Source of the DNA: Salinibaculum rarum
GTDB taxonomy: Archaea > Halobacteriota > Halobacteria > Halobacteriales > Haloarculaceae
Length of the DNA: 64,000 bases
NCBI RefSeq assembly: GCF_030505615.1
Contig: NZ_CP129992.1
Span: 186,001 to 250,000 of the forward strand
Direction: 5' to 3'
Part shown: positions 1-8,832 of the stretch, in pieces
Numbering within the stretch: position 1 is the stretch's first letter
Layout: every line of letters begins with the position of its first letter
Notes under the pieces: model-generated
The model's input: the letters and a program-made list of their open reading frames with translations, nothing else
Database searches by the model: none
Told to the model about the DNA's origin: nothing
Made by a program: the position numbers and the translations under genes

Positions 1-1587
1 ATGGGGATTCGTGAAAACTGGCGCATCGTCGCGCTGGTCGTGCTCCTCGTGTTGAGTGGCATCTCCCTGTTTGCGCCCACGGGCACCGCCGGTGGGACGG
101 ACAACGTGACCCAAGTCGATGCAAACGAGACGCAACTCTCGGCCGATGGCGGGATAACGAATCTGCAGTACGGCCTCGAACTCTCCGGTGGGACGCGCCT
201 CCGCACACAGCTGGTCGGTCTGACCGCAGAGAACGCCGGTGTCGCAAACCAAGACACTGACGTGCGTGCGATTCGCCAGACCGTCTCCGGCGAACTCGGT
301 GTCGACGCCATCGACGTGAACGTCCGCCCAGAGTCGAACACCGTCGAAGTGTTCGACGCGAACGTCACGAAGGAGGAGTTTGCGGCCGCACTCGGCGAAG
401 CCGGACTCGACGTCTCGACAGACCAGATTCGTGACGGCGTGACGAGTGCGACCTTCGAGACCGCGGAGAACGTCCTCGACAAACGAATCAATAAAGGAGG
501 ACTGACCGGCGGCGACGCGTCGACCGTTCAGGCCGCGACCGGCGAAGATTTCCTCGTCATCGAGGTCCCCGGTGCCACCCGGTCGGAAGTGAAAGAACTC
601 ATCGGTGAGCCGGGTCGGGTCGAGATCGTCGCTGGCTACCCGGTCCAGACCGAGAACGGCACCGAGTACAGAAACGAGACGGTCGTCAGGCAGGACGGTA
701 TCACTCGCATCACACCGGTCCGCAGTCCCGACGGCGGCCGCCCGTATGTCGGTATCACGCTGACCGATTCGACGGCCGAGACCTACCGGCAGGTGTTGAT
801 AGACAAGGGGTTCACCAACGAGGGAGTCGGGCGATGCCGATGGCAACAAGAGCCCGAGAACCCGGGATATTGTCTTTACACCGTCGTCGACGGCGAGCGC
901 AGGTCCGCAGCGACGATGACACAGGACCTGGCGACGACGCTCAAAGACGAAGATGCGTTCATCAACAACCCCTCGTTCCGTATCACGACAAACAACCTCT
1001 CGGATGCACAGGAGATCAAACTCAACCTCGAATCCGGGGCACTACCGACGGAACTGGACATCCAGTCCGAGATGTACCTGGCGCCGAGTCTGGCACAGGA
1101 ATTCAAGCCACTCGCGCTCGTCACGGGCCTCGTCGCCTGGCTGGTCGTCAGCGGCGTCATCTTCTACCGCTACCGCGAGGCACGCGTCGCAGTCCCGATG
1201 TTGCTGACCGCCGGCGCTGAGGTGTTCATCCTGCTTGGCTTTGCCTCGGCGGTCGGGTTAGCCCTGAATCTCTCACACATCGCTGGACTCATCGCCGTGA
1301 TTGGGACGGGGGTGGACGACCTCGTCATCATCGCCGACGAGATATTACAACGCGGAACGGTGGCGACCGGGCGGGTGTTCGAGAGTCGCTTCCGCAAGGC
1401 CTTCTGGGTCATCGGCGCGGCCGCGGCGACGACCATCATCGCGATGAGTCCGCTCGCGGTCCTCTCGCTGGGGGAACTCCAGGGCTTTGCCATCGTCACC
1501 ATCGTCGGTGTCCTCATCGGTGTGCTCGTCACCCGGCCCGCCTACGGTGACGTGCTCCGGAACCTCCTGCTGGAAGAAGAAGAGTAG
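1..1587 (+). CDS. secD: Preprotein translocase subunit SecD
   Basis: SecD works with SecF beside the SecYE channel and helps drive protein export using the ion gradient. The 528-residue protein has an N-terminal membrane helix (about residues 8-25), a large extracytoplasmic domain containing the SecD hallmark LQYGLELSGGTRLR (about 56-69), and a block of hydrophobic helices from about residue 370 to 515 with a charged turn between helices, as in RND-type SecD. The frame opens with ATG at the first base of the window, so a longer N-terminus cannot be excluded, but MGIRENWRIVAL looks like a natural start. In haloarchaea secF normally lies just upstream, which would be outside this window. Family assignment is firm. 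Confidence 0.95.
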   Translation: MGIRENWRIVALVVLLVLSGISLFAPTGTAGGTDNVTQVDANETQLSADGGITNLQYGLELSGGTRLRTQLVGLTAENAGVANQDTDVRAIRQTVSGELGVDAIDVNVRPESNTVEVFDANVTKEEFAAALGEAGLDVSTDQIRDGVTSATFETAENVLDKRINKGGLTGGDASTVQAATGEDFLVIEVPGATRSEVKELIGEPGRVEIVAGYPVQTENGTEYRNETVVRQDGITRITPVRSPDGGRPYVGITLTDSTAETYRQVLIDKGFTNEGVGRCRWQQEPENPGYCLYTVVDGERRSAATMTQDLATTLKDEDAFINNPSFRITTNNLSDAQEIKLNLESGALPTELDIQSEMYLAPSLAQEFKPLALVTGLVAWLVVSGVIFYRYREARVAVPMLLTAGAEVFILLGFASAVGLALNLSHIAGLIAVIGTGVDDLVIIADEILQRGTVATGRVFESRFRKAFWVIGAAAATTIIAMSPLAVLSLGELQGFAIVTIVGVLIGVLVTRPAYGDVLRNLLLEEEE

Positions 1588-1713
1588 CCGACCACGCGGT
1601 TTGTAGCGCTTTTGAGTGCGTAAATAGCAGAGCGGTGCCAGAGGAAAGACACCCGTTCTCACGTCTCGGGAAGACTGGGGATTGTTAAAAAGTCACCTGA
1701 AGAACATTTACAC

Positions 1714-2037
1714 ATGGACCAAGACTTGGAAGACATCACCGGCATCGTCGTGCTTGCGCTTCTTGGCGTGGCCGTCGTCCTGGTCGCGGCTGGAATCGAG
1801 ACAGTGGCAGGTTTCGACGTACTCGCGGCAGGGGAGTCTGCCGTCGGCTACCTCGCTGCCGGAAACTTTACTGTCGGCATCCTCTCTGCCGGCATCTTCT
1901 CCGTGGGCGTGTTCTCTGCGGGGATTTTCTCCGTTGGCATCTTCGCTATCGGTATCTTTTCGATTGGTATCTTCTCCTTTGGTATCTATGCAGCGGGCTT
2001 TTACGCGGCACAAAAACACCTCAAAGAGACCGAATAG
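1714..2037 (+). CDS. Glycine-rich pentapeptide-repeat membrane protein
   Basis: Function unknown. The 107-residue product has a short acidic N-terminus, one clear hydrophobic helix (about residues 10-28), then about eleven tandem five-residue units from about residue 44 to 98 with the pattern small-Gly-aliphatic-Phe/Leu-Ser/Ala (for example AGIFS, VGVFS, IGIFS), and ends in a charged tail (HLKETE). The period resembles pentapeptide-repeat proteins, which form a right-handed beta helix, but Gly takes the usual Ala/Ser position and Ile/Val the usual Asp/Asn position, so the surface would be greasy rather than polar. It may be a membrane-embedded repeat structure. It stands alone between secD and a convergent epimerase gene. 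No family is recognised with certainty. Confidence 0.8.
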   Translation: MDQDLEDITGIVVLALLGVAVVLVAAGIETVAGFDVLAAGESAVGYLAAGNFTVGILSAGIFSVGVFSAGIFSVGIFAIGIFSIGIFSFGIYAAGFYAAQKHLKETE

Positions 2038-2084
2038 CGCCCCACCGGCTCTGGTCTCTCACTCGATAACAGAGAACTCGCGCG

Positions 2085-3065
2085 TCACTCGGCGAGTAAG
2101 TCGGTAACGGTCCCCTCGACAGACCGGGTCGGTTCCCAGCCCAGTCGCTCGCGGGCGCGCGACCAGTCGACGTCGAAGTCACTGACCAGCGTCTCGTTGC
2201 CCCGCGGGTTCTCGACGATTTCAACCGGTGGTCGCTGGGCCTGCTGTTCGGCAGCGACGTCGGCGACGAGTTCGGCCATCGCCTCGACACTCGGGTCCTC
2301 GTCGGTCGCAATCTCGTACTTTTCGACACCGGTCTCGCCGGCTTCGACCTGCTCGACGAGGCGTTCCGTGCTCCGGACGAACGCCCGGGCCACGTCGACG
2401 ACGTGGACGAAGTTCCGGGATTGGGTGCCGGGTTCGTACACGGTGAGCGTCTCCCCAGCGAGCGCCCGGTCGACGAAGAAGTTGATGACCGTCCCCTTCG
2501 AGATGTGCTGCCCGTCGATGGTGTGGTGCCCGTAGAGGTTCGAAATCATGAACTGGTGGGCCGGGAACGAGCCATCGGCGTAGGTCTCGATGCTGCGCTC
2601 GCTGAGGTACTTCGTTCGGCCATACCAGTTCATCGGGTCGCGCGGCTGGTCAGCGGTAATCGGGAACGACTGAGGGTCACCCAGCACGGCCATCGAGAAC
2701 GGGAACGCCATCGCCGTCTCGGTCTTCCGGCAGAACCAGGCGACGTTGTCGGTCCCCTGCACGTTGACCTCGTAGGCCAGGTCGGCCTGCTCCTCGCAGT
2801 CGTCGACCCCGGAGATAGCCGCAAGATGCAACACCACGTCGGCACCGGAGAGGGCGTCCTCCAGTCGGTCGCGGTTCCGGATGTCGACGTGCTGAACCTC
2901 GACATCCCCGATGGCGCGAACGTCACCGAGATAGAAGTTGTCGAGCGCGGTCACCTCCCAGTCTGGATGGGTCTCCTGCAGTTCTGCGACGACGCGGCTG
3001 CCGATATAGCCCGCTGCGCCAGTGACGGCGACATGGGGCGACGATGTAGCTTGTGTGTCAGTCAT
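2085..3065 (-). CDS. NAD-dependent sugar-nucleotide epimerase/dehydratase (downstream gene of pair)
   Basis: An extended short-chain dehydrogenase/reductase of about 326 residues acting on a nucleotide-activated sugar in the cytoplasm. Visible motifs are the Rossmann glycine signature GAAGYIGS near the N-terminus, HLAAISG, a serine region FSMAVLG and the catalytic YGRTK (Tyr-x-x-x-Lys). The ATG at 3065 is chosen because it follows the end of the upstream epimerase gene with an eight-base overlap (ATGACTGA), indicating translational coupling; a longer open frame beyond it only duplicates that gene's DNA. The neighbouring epimerase and the sulfoquinovose-synthase-like gene suggest a role in surface glycan or glycolipid precursors. 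Substrate unknown. Confidence 0.88.
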   Translation of the reverse strand: MTDTQATSSPHVAVTGAAGYIGSRVVAELQETHPDWEVTALDNFYLGDVRAIGDVEVQHVDIRNRDRLEDALSGADVVLHLAAISGVDDCEEQADLAYEVNVQGTDNVAWFCRKTETAMAFPFSMAVLGDPQSFPITADQPRDPMNWYGRTKYLSERSIETYADGSFPAHQFMISNLYGHHTIDGQHISKGTVINFFVDRALAGETLTVYEPGTQSRNFVHVVDVARAFVRSTERLVEQVEAGETGVEKYEIATDEDPSVEAMAELVADVAAEQQAQRPPVEIVENPRGNETLVSDFDVDWSRARERLGWEPTRSVEGTVTDLLAE

Positions 3066-3996
3066 GGATTTCGCTTCTGAACCGCTGTGCCAGGTCGCGC
3101 ACGCCCTCGCGGAGCGTCCACGCCGGCTCGAAGTTCGTCTCGCCCAGGCGGTCGAAGTTGACGTGATACGACGGCCCGGGGTGTTCGTCTTCGAGGTACG
3201 TGATGTCCACGTCGCCGACCTCCTCGCGGACGATAGCTGCCACATCTGCGACGCGGTAGTTCTCGTCGGTGTCCCCGACGTTGTAGACGGTCTGGGGCCA
3301 CTCGTCGGGATTGCAGGCGGCGTCGGCGTAGGCGCGTGCAGCGTCTTCGACGTGAATGAACGGCCGCCAGTTCGAACCGTCGCCGTAGACGGTCAGCGAC
3401 CGCCCTGTCAGCGCCCGGAACACGAAGTAGTTGACGACGAGATTGAAGCGGACACCCGGCGAGTAGCCGTAGTTTGTACTCATCCGGAGTGCCGTTCCGG
3501 TCATATCGCCGTCCGAGCAATAGTCAGCGAGCAGCGACTCGGCCTGGAGTTTCGTCTCCGCGTAGGGATTGATGGGGTCGGGGTCGACCGTCTCGTCGAT
3601 ATCGGTGCTCGTCGCCCGCCCGTAGACGTTACACGAGGAGGCGAAGACGACGTTCTCGACATCTAGTTTGCTTGCGGCCTTCAGGACGTTCTCGGTCCCG
3701 TCGAGGTTGATTTCGAAGGTCTCCTCGCGACGGTCGTGCGTGCTCGCTGCGCCGGTAATCGCGGCGAGGTGGACCACGGTGTCGACCTCCCGCATCACGC
3801 TCTCGACGTCGCCGTACTCGCGAACGTCGCCGCGGTGGAACTCGATAGAGCCGTCGAGTTGCCCGAAGAACACACGGGGCGATCCCGACGACAGGTTGTC
3901 GAGAGCGACGATACGGTCGACGTCCTCGCGCTCGCGCAACTGTGCGACGAGTTCGCTCCCGATGTAGCCACACGCACCGGTGACGAGGACGTTCAT
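3058..3996 (-). CDS. NAD-dependent sugar-nucleotide epimerase (first gene of pair)
   Basis: A 312-residue extended SDR resembling UDP-glucose 4-epimerase. It begins MNVLVTGACGYIGSELV with the glycine-rich NAD site, has VVHLAAITGA, the serine loop FASSCNVYG and the active-site YAETK. Its last codons overlap the start of the next epimerase by eight bases, so the two are probably co-translated, perhaps acting on successive intermediates or as a heteromer. An AT-rich stretch just upstream (3997-4030) is the likely promoter. The sugar substrate cannot be read from the sequence. Confidence 0.9.
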   Translation of the reverse strand: MNVLVTGACGYIGSELVAQLREREDVDRIVALDNLSSGSPRVFFGQLDGSIEFHRGDVREYGDVESVMREVDTVVHLAAITGAASTHDRREETFEINLDGTENVLKAASKLDVENVVFASSCNVYGRATSTDIDETVDPDPINPYAETKLQAESLLADYCSDGDMTGTALRMSTNYGYSPGVRFNLVVNYFVFRALTGRSLTVYGDGSNWRPFIHVEDAARAYADAACNPDEWPQTVYNVGDTDENYRVADVAAIVREEVGDVDITYLEDEHPGPSYHVNFDRLGETNFEPAWTLREGVRDLAQRFRSEIHD

Positions 3997-4073
3997 ATTG
4001 GTTTCTCCATCATCTATTATAAGTGCGCAAGTGAAACATCCCTGAAATCCGTTTCTCGGTCCGCTCGTCCATA

Positions 4074-4496
4074 TTAGACGACCTGTTCGAGTTCTGCGAG
4101 TAGTTCGTCGAAGTCGGCAAGCCGCTCGTCGTGGCTCGTGCCCTTCATCGAGTGCGAGGATGGAATGTCCTCGACAGAACCATAGAGGCAGATACCGTCT
4201 TCGAGTATCTCTCGTTTCAGGTCACCAGATGCCTGTGAGAACGGAACAGCATCGACGGCATCCGTTCCGAGTACGGTAGTGAGTCGCTCGATGAGCGCGA
4301 GTCGTGTGCGCGTCCGCTCGGCTGAGGACAACGACTCGTCGAACTCGACTGCAATATCAACGTCACTCGACGAGGTCTCTTCGCCTCGAGCGTAGGAGCC
4401 GTACAGAATAGCAACGGCTACTGACGACTCCGCGAGAACGTCAACGATAGCCTCGACGTCCAGCGCCGAAACCGAGGCATCGTCAAGTGTTCGCAT
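4074..4496 (-). CDS. MNT-type nucleotidyltransferase domain protein
   Basis: A small protein (about 140 residues) with the minimal nucleotidyltransferase signature GSYARGEETSSSDVDIA, that is GS-x-x-R with two metal-binding aspartates in the SDVD motif, a third acidic position being further on. Such MNT proteins usually pair with a HEPN protein as a toxin-antitoxin module, in which MNT AMPylates and silences the HEPN RNase. No HEPN gene is visible on either side, so this copy is an orphan or works with a partner elsewhere. The ATG at 4496 (MRTLDDAS) is preferred to one 17 codons upstream because the latter reaches into the neighbouring gene's 3' end. Confidence 0.8.
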   Translation of the reverse strand: MRTLDDASVSALDVEAIVDVLAESSVAVAILYGSYARGEETSSSDVDIAVEFDESLSSAERTRTRLALIERLTTVLGTDAVDAVPFSQASGDLKREILEDGICLYGSVEDIPSSHSMKGTSHDERLADFDELLAELEQVV

Positions 4497-4533
4497 ACGT
4501 CGATTGTACGAGAACGACTCACTTAACACTGTA

Positions 4534-5700
4534 TTACTCCAGTACACCCGGGAGGAAGCGGTCCTCGTGGGCCTCGATGACGTCCGCGTAGCGGGTCAGC
4601 GACGCGAGGACGTCGTCCATCGCCGCCTCGAAGGATTGTGCCTGCCCACCGATGACCTCCTCGTAGCGGTCGTTCTCGATTTCCATCTTGTGGGTCTCGT
4701 CCTCGTCGCGGGGGTTCTCGAAGTGCTCGACAGCCACGTCGAGGTCGTAGGCGTCACCAGCGTCGGCAATCGTCTCGGCGACTTCGACGATGCTGATGGC
4801 GCGAGTGACCTGATTGTACACCGTGAGGTCGTCCGGACGCTCGTCGGCGTCGGTGAGTGCAATCTGGGCCAGCCCCTCGACAGCATCTTCCAGCGAGATG
4901 AAGGGTTTACGCTGCTCGCCCTTTCCGTAGACGGTGACCGGGTAGCCCGCGACGGCCTGGGCGCAGAAGCGGTGAGCGACCGTCCCGAAGTAGTAATCGA
5001 AGTCGAAGCGAGTCTTCAGCCGGTCATCCTGTCGGGTTTCCTCAGTCTCGGTGCCGTAGGTGATTGCCGTTCGCACATCCGAAATCGGGATGCCGAACTG
5101 GGTGTTGGCCAGACGCATGTTCTGGGCGTCGAAGCCCTTCGTGGCGTGATACCAGCTCCCGCCCATGTTGGGGAAGGGCACCTCGTCGCGCTCGCCGTCG
5201 TTTTCCATGACTGCGCCGCCTTCGGGAATGGGGAACTCGGGGGCGCCGTAGACGCCGGTCGTCGTCGTCTCGATGAAGTGGGTGTCGGTGAGGTCGTGGT
5301 CGTCGAGGCCCCACAGCAGGTTCCGGGTAGCCTGGAGGTTGTTGTGCTGGGTGTAGTTGGCCCGCTCGCCGTTGATCTGGGAGTACGGCGCGGAGGGCTG
5401 GGCCGCGGTGTGGACGATGACCGACGGTTCGTGGACCGTCAGGAGTTCGTCGACGAAGGACTTCTCGGTGAGGTCACCCTCGGCAAAGGAGAGGTTCCGA
5501 ATTCCGAGCGTCTCCTCGGCCGCGTCGATACGCTCCTCGATGCTGGCGACGGGAATCGCGCTCACTGAGCCGACCTCTTCGACCCACTCACGGCGGGCGA
5601 AGTTGTCGACGGCGAGCACTCGTTCGTCGGTCCGGTCGGCGATGCGCAGGGCGGTCGGCCAGCCGATGTAGCCGTCGCCGCCTGTGACGAGTATCGTCAT
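4534..5700 (-). CDS. UDP-sulfoquinovose synthase-like protein (SQD1/Agl3 family)
   Basis: This 388-residue SDR matches the SQD1 family, which makes UDP-sulfoquinovose from UDP-glucose and sulfite. Family marks seen here: VTGGDGYIGWPTAL at the NAD site, PVASIEERI, the SAPYSQI and YTQHNN blocks, ETTTTGVYG, the active-site Tyr in SWYHATK, and TVYGKGEQRKPF. The length is typical. The archaeal member Agl3 feeds sulfoquinovose into N-glycans of Sulfolobus. The neighbouring epimerase pair on the same strand fits a surface glycan or sulfoglycolipid role. The start ATG at 5700 has an AT-rich promoter-like stretch behind it. Family placement is strong; the actual sugar product is inferred. Confidence 0.87.
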   Translation of the reverse strand: MTILVTGGDGYIGWPTALRIADRTDERVLAVDNFARREWVEEVGSVSAIPVASIEERIDAAEETLGIRNLSFAEGDLTEKSFVDELLTVHEPSVIVHTAAQPSAPYSQINGERANYTQHNNLQATRNLLWGLDDHDLTDTHFIETTTTGVYGAPEFPIPEGGAVMENDGERDEVPFPNMGGSWYHATKGFDAQNMRLANTQFGIPISDVRTAITYGTETEETRQDDRLKTRFDFDYYFGTVAHRFCAQAVAGYPVTVYGKGEQRKPFISLEDAVEGLAQIALTDADERPDDLTVYNQVTRAISIVEVAETIADAGDAYDLDVAVEHFENPRDEDETHKMEIENDRYEEVIGGQAQSFEAAMDDVLASLTRYADVIEAHEDRFLPGVLE

Positions 5701-5796
5701 TGGTTACTCACGTTCTGAGTAACTTCCCAGCGATAAATATCTTGTCGTCTCGACAGCGCAGCGGCTAGCCACGCAGCGACGAGAGAGTCAGTACAC

Positions 5797-6432
5797 TCAG
5801 AAATCGGAGAGCGAAGCCTGGTTTGCGGCCGCCAGCACGTCTTGGCTGGTCTGCCAGGACGTGCGCGCACACGCCGGCAGGCAGTCGTTGTCGGCGACGA
5901 ACTCCCGGAGGAAATCCCGGGTCGCCGGGTCGCTCGGATAGCCACTCCCCACGTCGCCGTACTCGGCACTGAGACGGGCGACGTGGGCGTCGCGGGTTAC
6001 CTTGGCGACGATGGAAGCCGCACCGACGATGGAATAGGTTTCGTCTGCACCGTGTTCGGCACGCAGGTCCACATCCGCGGCGACGCCGTCGCCGACGTTC
6101 TGCTCGAACCGGACGGCGTTGGTATCACCAGCGTCGACGTACGCCTCGTCACCATCGCTGGCGACCCCGGCGAGTGCCTCGACGTGCGCGGCGACGGTCA
6201 GAGCGTTCATGTCGGTTTCGGGGGCGTCGATGCGCTCGACGGGAATCTCGGCGACGGCAACCGTATCGGCCACCTCGTGGATGTCCAGGGACAGTTCCTC
6301 GCGGCGTGCTGGCGGGATGTCCTTGGAGTCGCCGACGTCGTTGGGCAGGCGCTCGGGGTCGGCACGCACCGCCGCGGCGAACATCGACCCCAATACGGGT
6401 CCCTTCCCCGCCTCGTCGACGCCGAGTTGCAT
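5797..6432 (-). CDS. rnhB: Ribonuclease HII
   Basis: Cuts the RNA strand of RNA-DNA hybrids, including single ribonucleotides left in DNA. The 211-residue protein opens with MQLGVDEAGKGPVLGS, the RNase HII Asp-Glu-Gly active-site motif, and carries the second family block SIVGAASIVAKVTRD followed by the GSGYPSDP motif near the C-terminus. Length is normal for archaeal RnhB. It is read toward the epimerase cluster but is separated by about 96 bases and likely has its own promoter. A small acidic gene and pus10 lie upstream on the same strand. Confidence 0.95.
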   Translation of the reverse strand: MQLGVDEAGKGPVLGSMFAAAVRADPERLPNDVGDSKDIPPARREELSLDIHEVADTVAVAEIPVERIDAPETDMNALTVAAHVEALAGVASDGDEAYVDAGDTNAVRFEQNVGDGVAADVDLRAEHGADETYSIVGAASIVAKVTRDAHVARLSAEYGDVGSGYPSDPATRDFLREFVADNDCLPACARTSWQTSQDVLAAANQASLSDF

Positions 6433-6488
6433 AGCTATCCGGTTCGTGCCCCGGCAAAAAACGATTGTGCTTGGTTGTCTGACGGCTG

Positions 6489-6644
6489 TCAGTCGTCAGC
6501 AATTTCTGGCTCTTCGAACTCCGAGGTCTCGATTTCCGGTTTGTCTATCTCTGGCAGGTCCAGTTCCTCGGCTGGCTCATCGTCCGCGTCGTCTTCGGCC
6601 AGTTTGTCCCAGTGGGCGGACTCGGGTTCGCGGAAGTGGCACAT
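6489..6644 (-). CDS. Small acidic protein of unknown function
   Basis: A 51-residue frame starting MCHFREPESAHWDKLAE and continuing as a highly acidic, Pro-Glu-Ile rich tail (repeated ELDLPE, IDKPEIE, FEEPEI). Codon use is the same as in flanking genes and the frame is closed cleanly between rnhB and pus10 on the same strand, which argues for a real gene. The tail looks disordered and negatively charged; the N-terminal Cys-His could bind metal but nothing more can be said. Function unknown. Confidence 0.65.
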   Translation of the reverse strand: MCHFREPESAHWDKLAEDDADDEPAEELDLPEIDKPEIETSEFEEPEIADD

Positions 6645-6713
6645 CGGAGGTCACCAGGTCATGGTATGTGCTACCACGCCAAGTGGGTTTCGCCGACCCT
6701 GTGACACCGCAGT

Positions 6714-8024
6714 TCAGTTCACGTCGTCGTCTAAAGGTTGCTCGCCGGTATCACGAAAGAACTCCTCGTCGGCGAAGGGTTCGTCCTCACCTTCGACATC
6801 CAGCACGTCCAGTGCGGTGACTTCGGCACCGACGCCAAGGAGGCCGGCGAGGCTTGGTTCGGTCCGGCCCTCGTCGCTGCTGACCAGTTCTTTCACGTAG
6901 AGCCCGCCCTCGCCGTGGACTTCGAGTTCAGCGGTGTCACCGTCGACGGTTCCGTCGATGCCGTAGACCGCTCGCGTGCGTGTCTTGCTCGCGCGCCGGT
7001 GGTCGACACGCTGGGGCGTGTCCTGGTAGATGGTCGCCCCGTCGAGTTCCGCGAGTGCGGCCTCGAACGTCTCCTGGTCGACGGGGTCGTCGAGTGCGAC
7101 GTCCATCCGATACGTTTTGCTGGCGTCGTGTTCCTTGACCCGTTCGACCATCTCGTGGGTCGCCAGGCGGAGTCCCTCGACTTCCGCTTTCCCGTCGGCG
7201 AAGTCGTTGATGTCCGCCTGGAGTTGGTCGGTGTCGACGTCGCGGACGTGAGGGTCCTCGATTTCGATGACGAAGGGGCGACCGGAGCCGAGCATCAGCG
7301 CGTCGACGTCCTCGCGGCCAGCGCCGTGGAAAGTGCCGCTGGCGCCGTCCATCGCCTCCTCGACGACCGGCGCGGTCAGTTGCTCGACGCTTTCGTCGTA
7401 GCGATAGCCCGTGCCGTCACAACCATCACAGAGTTCGTCGCGCTGGCGCCCGGTGCCGTTGCAGTCCCGGCAGGGCCACTTCGTCTGTGGGATATCTCGC
7501 TTCAGCTTCCGGTAGCGGCCGTAGACGAACGCGGAGTTGACCTGGACCTCGACCTCGTCGGTCGTGAGGTCGCAGTGGAGCATGATATCGGGGCGGCCGA
7601 AGTCGACTTCGGTGTCAGTCAGTCCGCCGAAGCGCTTGCCGACCTCGCGGTTGAACTCCGATTTGAGAAGTTCGCCGGCGTCCTCGTCGAGTCCCGCCTC
7701 CTCGCGGAGGAGCAAGTCGTTTTCCTCGATGAGCGGCGGCACGCGGGTGCCGACCTGGTAGGTCGCGAATTCGTAGCCTCGAACTGCGGCAGCGGCGTTT
7801 TCGGCCCACCAGTCGTAGCGGGCACACTCGCCTTCACAGACCCAACATTCCTCGTCGGGGTCTTCGAACGGCTCGTCGTCTTCGAGTGCGACGGCAACGC
7901 GGAGGCTGTGGCCGCGGTCGTCGTTGGTCAGCCCGAAGCTCCGGTCGGCGAAGAGACGGCCGAGACAGGCATCACAGAGCGGTCCCGTGGCGAGTGCGTC
8001 ACGGGCGGCCGAAAGCAGTGTCAT
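6714..8024 (-). CDS. pus10: tRNA pseudouridine synthase Pus10
   Basis: Makes pseudouridine 54 (and 55 in some archaea) in the T-loop of tRNA. The N-terminal part contains paired Cys motifs (CDACLGR, CWVCEGEC) and a central CRDCNGTG / CDGCDGTG zinc-binding segment, forming the THUMP-like RNA-binding portion. The catalytic domain shows GREDVDALMLGSGRPF, whose Asp is the expected nucleophile, followed by VIEIEDPH. The ATG at 8024 (MTLLSAARDAL) is chosen over one 19 codons upstream because homologues start with this helix and the upstream residues are not protein-like. About 436 residues, normal for the family. Confidence 0.93.
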   Translation of the reverse strand: MTLLSAARDALATGPLCDACLGRLFADRSFGLTNDDRGHSLRVAVALEDDEPFEDPDEECWVCEGECARYDWWAENAAAAVRGYEFATYQVGTRVPPLIEENDLLLREEAGLDEDAGELLKSEFNREVGKRFGGLTDTEVDFGRPDIMLHCDLTTDEVEVQVNSAFVYGRYRKLKRDIPQTKWPCRDCNGTGRQRDELCDGCDGTGYRYDESVEQLTAPVVEEAMDGASGTFHGAGREDVDALMLGSGRPFVIEIEDPHVRDVDTDQLQADINDFADGKAEVEGLRLATHEMVERVKEHDASKTYRMDVALDDPVDQETFEAALAELDGATIYQDTPQRVDHRRASKTRTRAVYGIDGTVDGDTAELEVHGEGGLYVKELVSSDEGRTEPSLAGLLGVGAEVTALDVLDVEGEDEPFADEEFFRDTGEQPLDDDVN

Positions 8025-8166
8025 TGTCGGATTCACGGCGGGCCGGCGTATTTCCCTTTCGAACCGCTGGACAGGACACACCAGTATCCCGCGTGGTCTG
8101 GGTAGAGGTTTTGATTATTACTAGATTATACTAACCATTAATAGGCACGGGAAGTACAGTACCGAT

Positions 8167-8832
8167 ATGCCATTCACAGACGACCTCGCAACCATCGGCG
8201 ACCCGATATGGGACGCCATCGTGGACCATCCGATGGTCGAGCAGTTGGGCGCGGGGACGCTCGACGAGGAGCCGTTCAAGTACTGGGTCCGGCAGGACTA
8301 CGTCTACCTCGTCGAGTACGCCCGCGTGTTCGCCTACGGCGGGGCGAACGCGCCCGACCTCGACCGGATGGGGACGTTCGCGGAGTTGCTGGATTCGACT
8401 ATCAACACCGAGATGGACCTCCACCGCGCCTACGCCGCCGACTTCGGCATCTCCGAGGCAGAACTGGAGGCGACCACGCCGTCGCCAACGACACAGGGGT
8501 ACACCGACTTTCTCGTTCGCACGGCGGCGACGGACACCTTCGGCGAGTTGGTCGCCGCATTATTGCCCTGTATGTGGGGATTCAACGTCACCGGCAAGCG
8601 CCTCGCCGAGCAGGGGATGCCCGACCACGAGGGGTACGCCGAGTGGGTCGAGATGTACGCCAGCGACGAGTTCACCGAACTCACGGAGTGGTGCAAGGAC
8701 CTGATGGACGACGTGGCAGCGGACGCGACAGCGACCGAGAAAGAGCGCTACCGGGAGCGGTTCCGGACCTCCGCCCGGTACGAGTACCTGTTCTGGGACG
8801 CCGCCTGGAACCAGCAGGGGTGGCCAATATGA
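8167..8832 (+). CDS. tenA: TenA family protein, cysteine type (thiaminase II-like)
   Basis: A 221-residue all-helical TenA protein. TenA enzymes salvage the thiamine pyrimidine by hydrolysing amino-HMP, and some cleave thiamine. The active-site Cys appears in LLPCMWGF (about residue 137), with the LRQD-like segment WVRQDYVYL near the N-terminus and the Glu region YEYLFWDAAW at the C-terminus. It therefore belongs to the Cys (TenA_C) branch. The stop overlaps the ATG of a second TenA gene (ATGA), and a symporter gene follows, suggesting a salvage-and-uptake cassette. Upstream (8105-8150) lies an AT-rich promoter region; I see no conserved TPP-riboswitch core there. Confidence 0.88.
   Translation: MPFTDDLATIGDPIWDAIVDHPMVEQLGAGTLDEEPFKYWVRQDYVYLVEYARVFAYGGANAPDLDRMGTFAELLDSTINTEMDLHRAYAADFGISEAELEATTPSPTTQGYTDFLVRTAATDTFGELVAALLPCMWGFNVTGKRLAEQGMPDHEGYAEWVEMYASDEFTELTEWCKDLMDDVAADATATEKERYRERFRTSARYEYLFWDAAWNQQGWPI

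Noticed and set aside
2403-3666. Two long plus-strand frames over the epimerase pair
   Set aside because: Antisense artefacts of two clearly recognised epimerases.
4504-5568. Plus-strand open frame of 354 codons over the sulfoquinovose-synthase-like gene
   Set aside because: Mirror of the minus-strand gene; no start signal or motif.
6738-8105. Long plus-strand open frame of 455 codons
   Set aside because: It is antisense to pus10, has Val/Asp/Arg-rich composition with no family motif, and arises from the high-GC codon bias of the real gene.
8081-8166. TPP riboswitch upstream of tenA
   Set aside because: No conserved riboswitch core can be found in the short leader.
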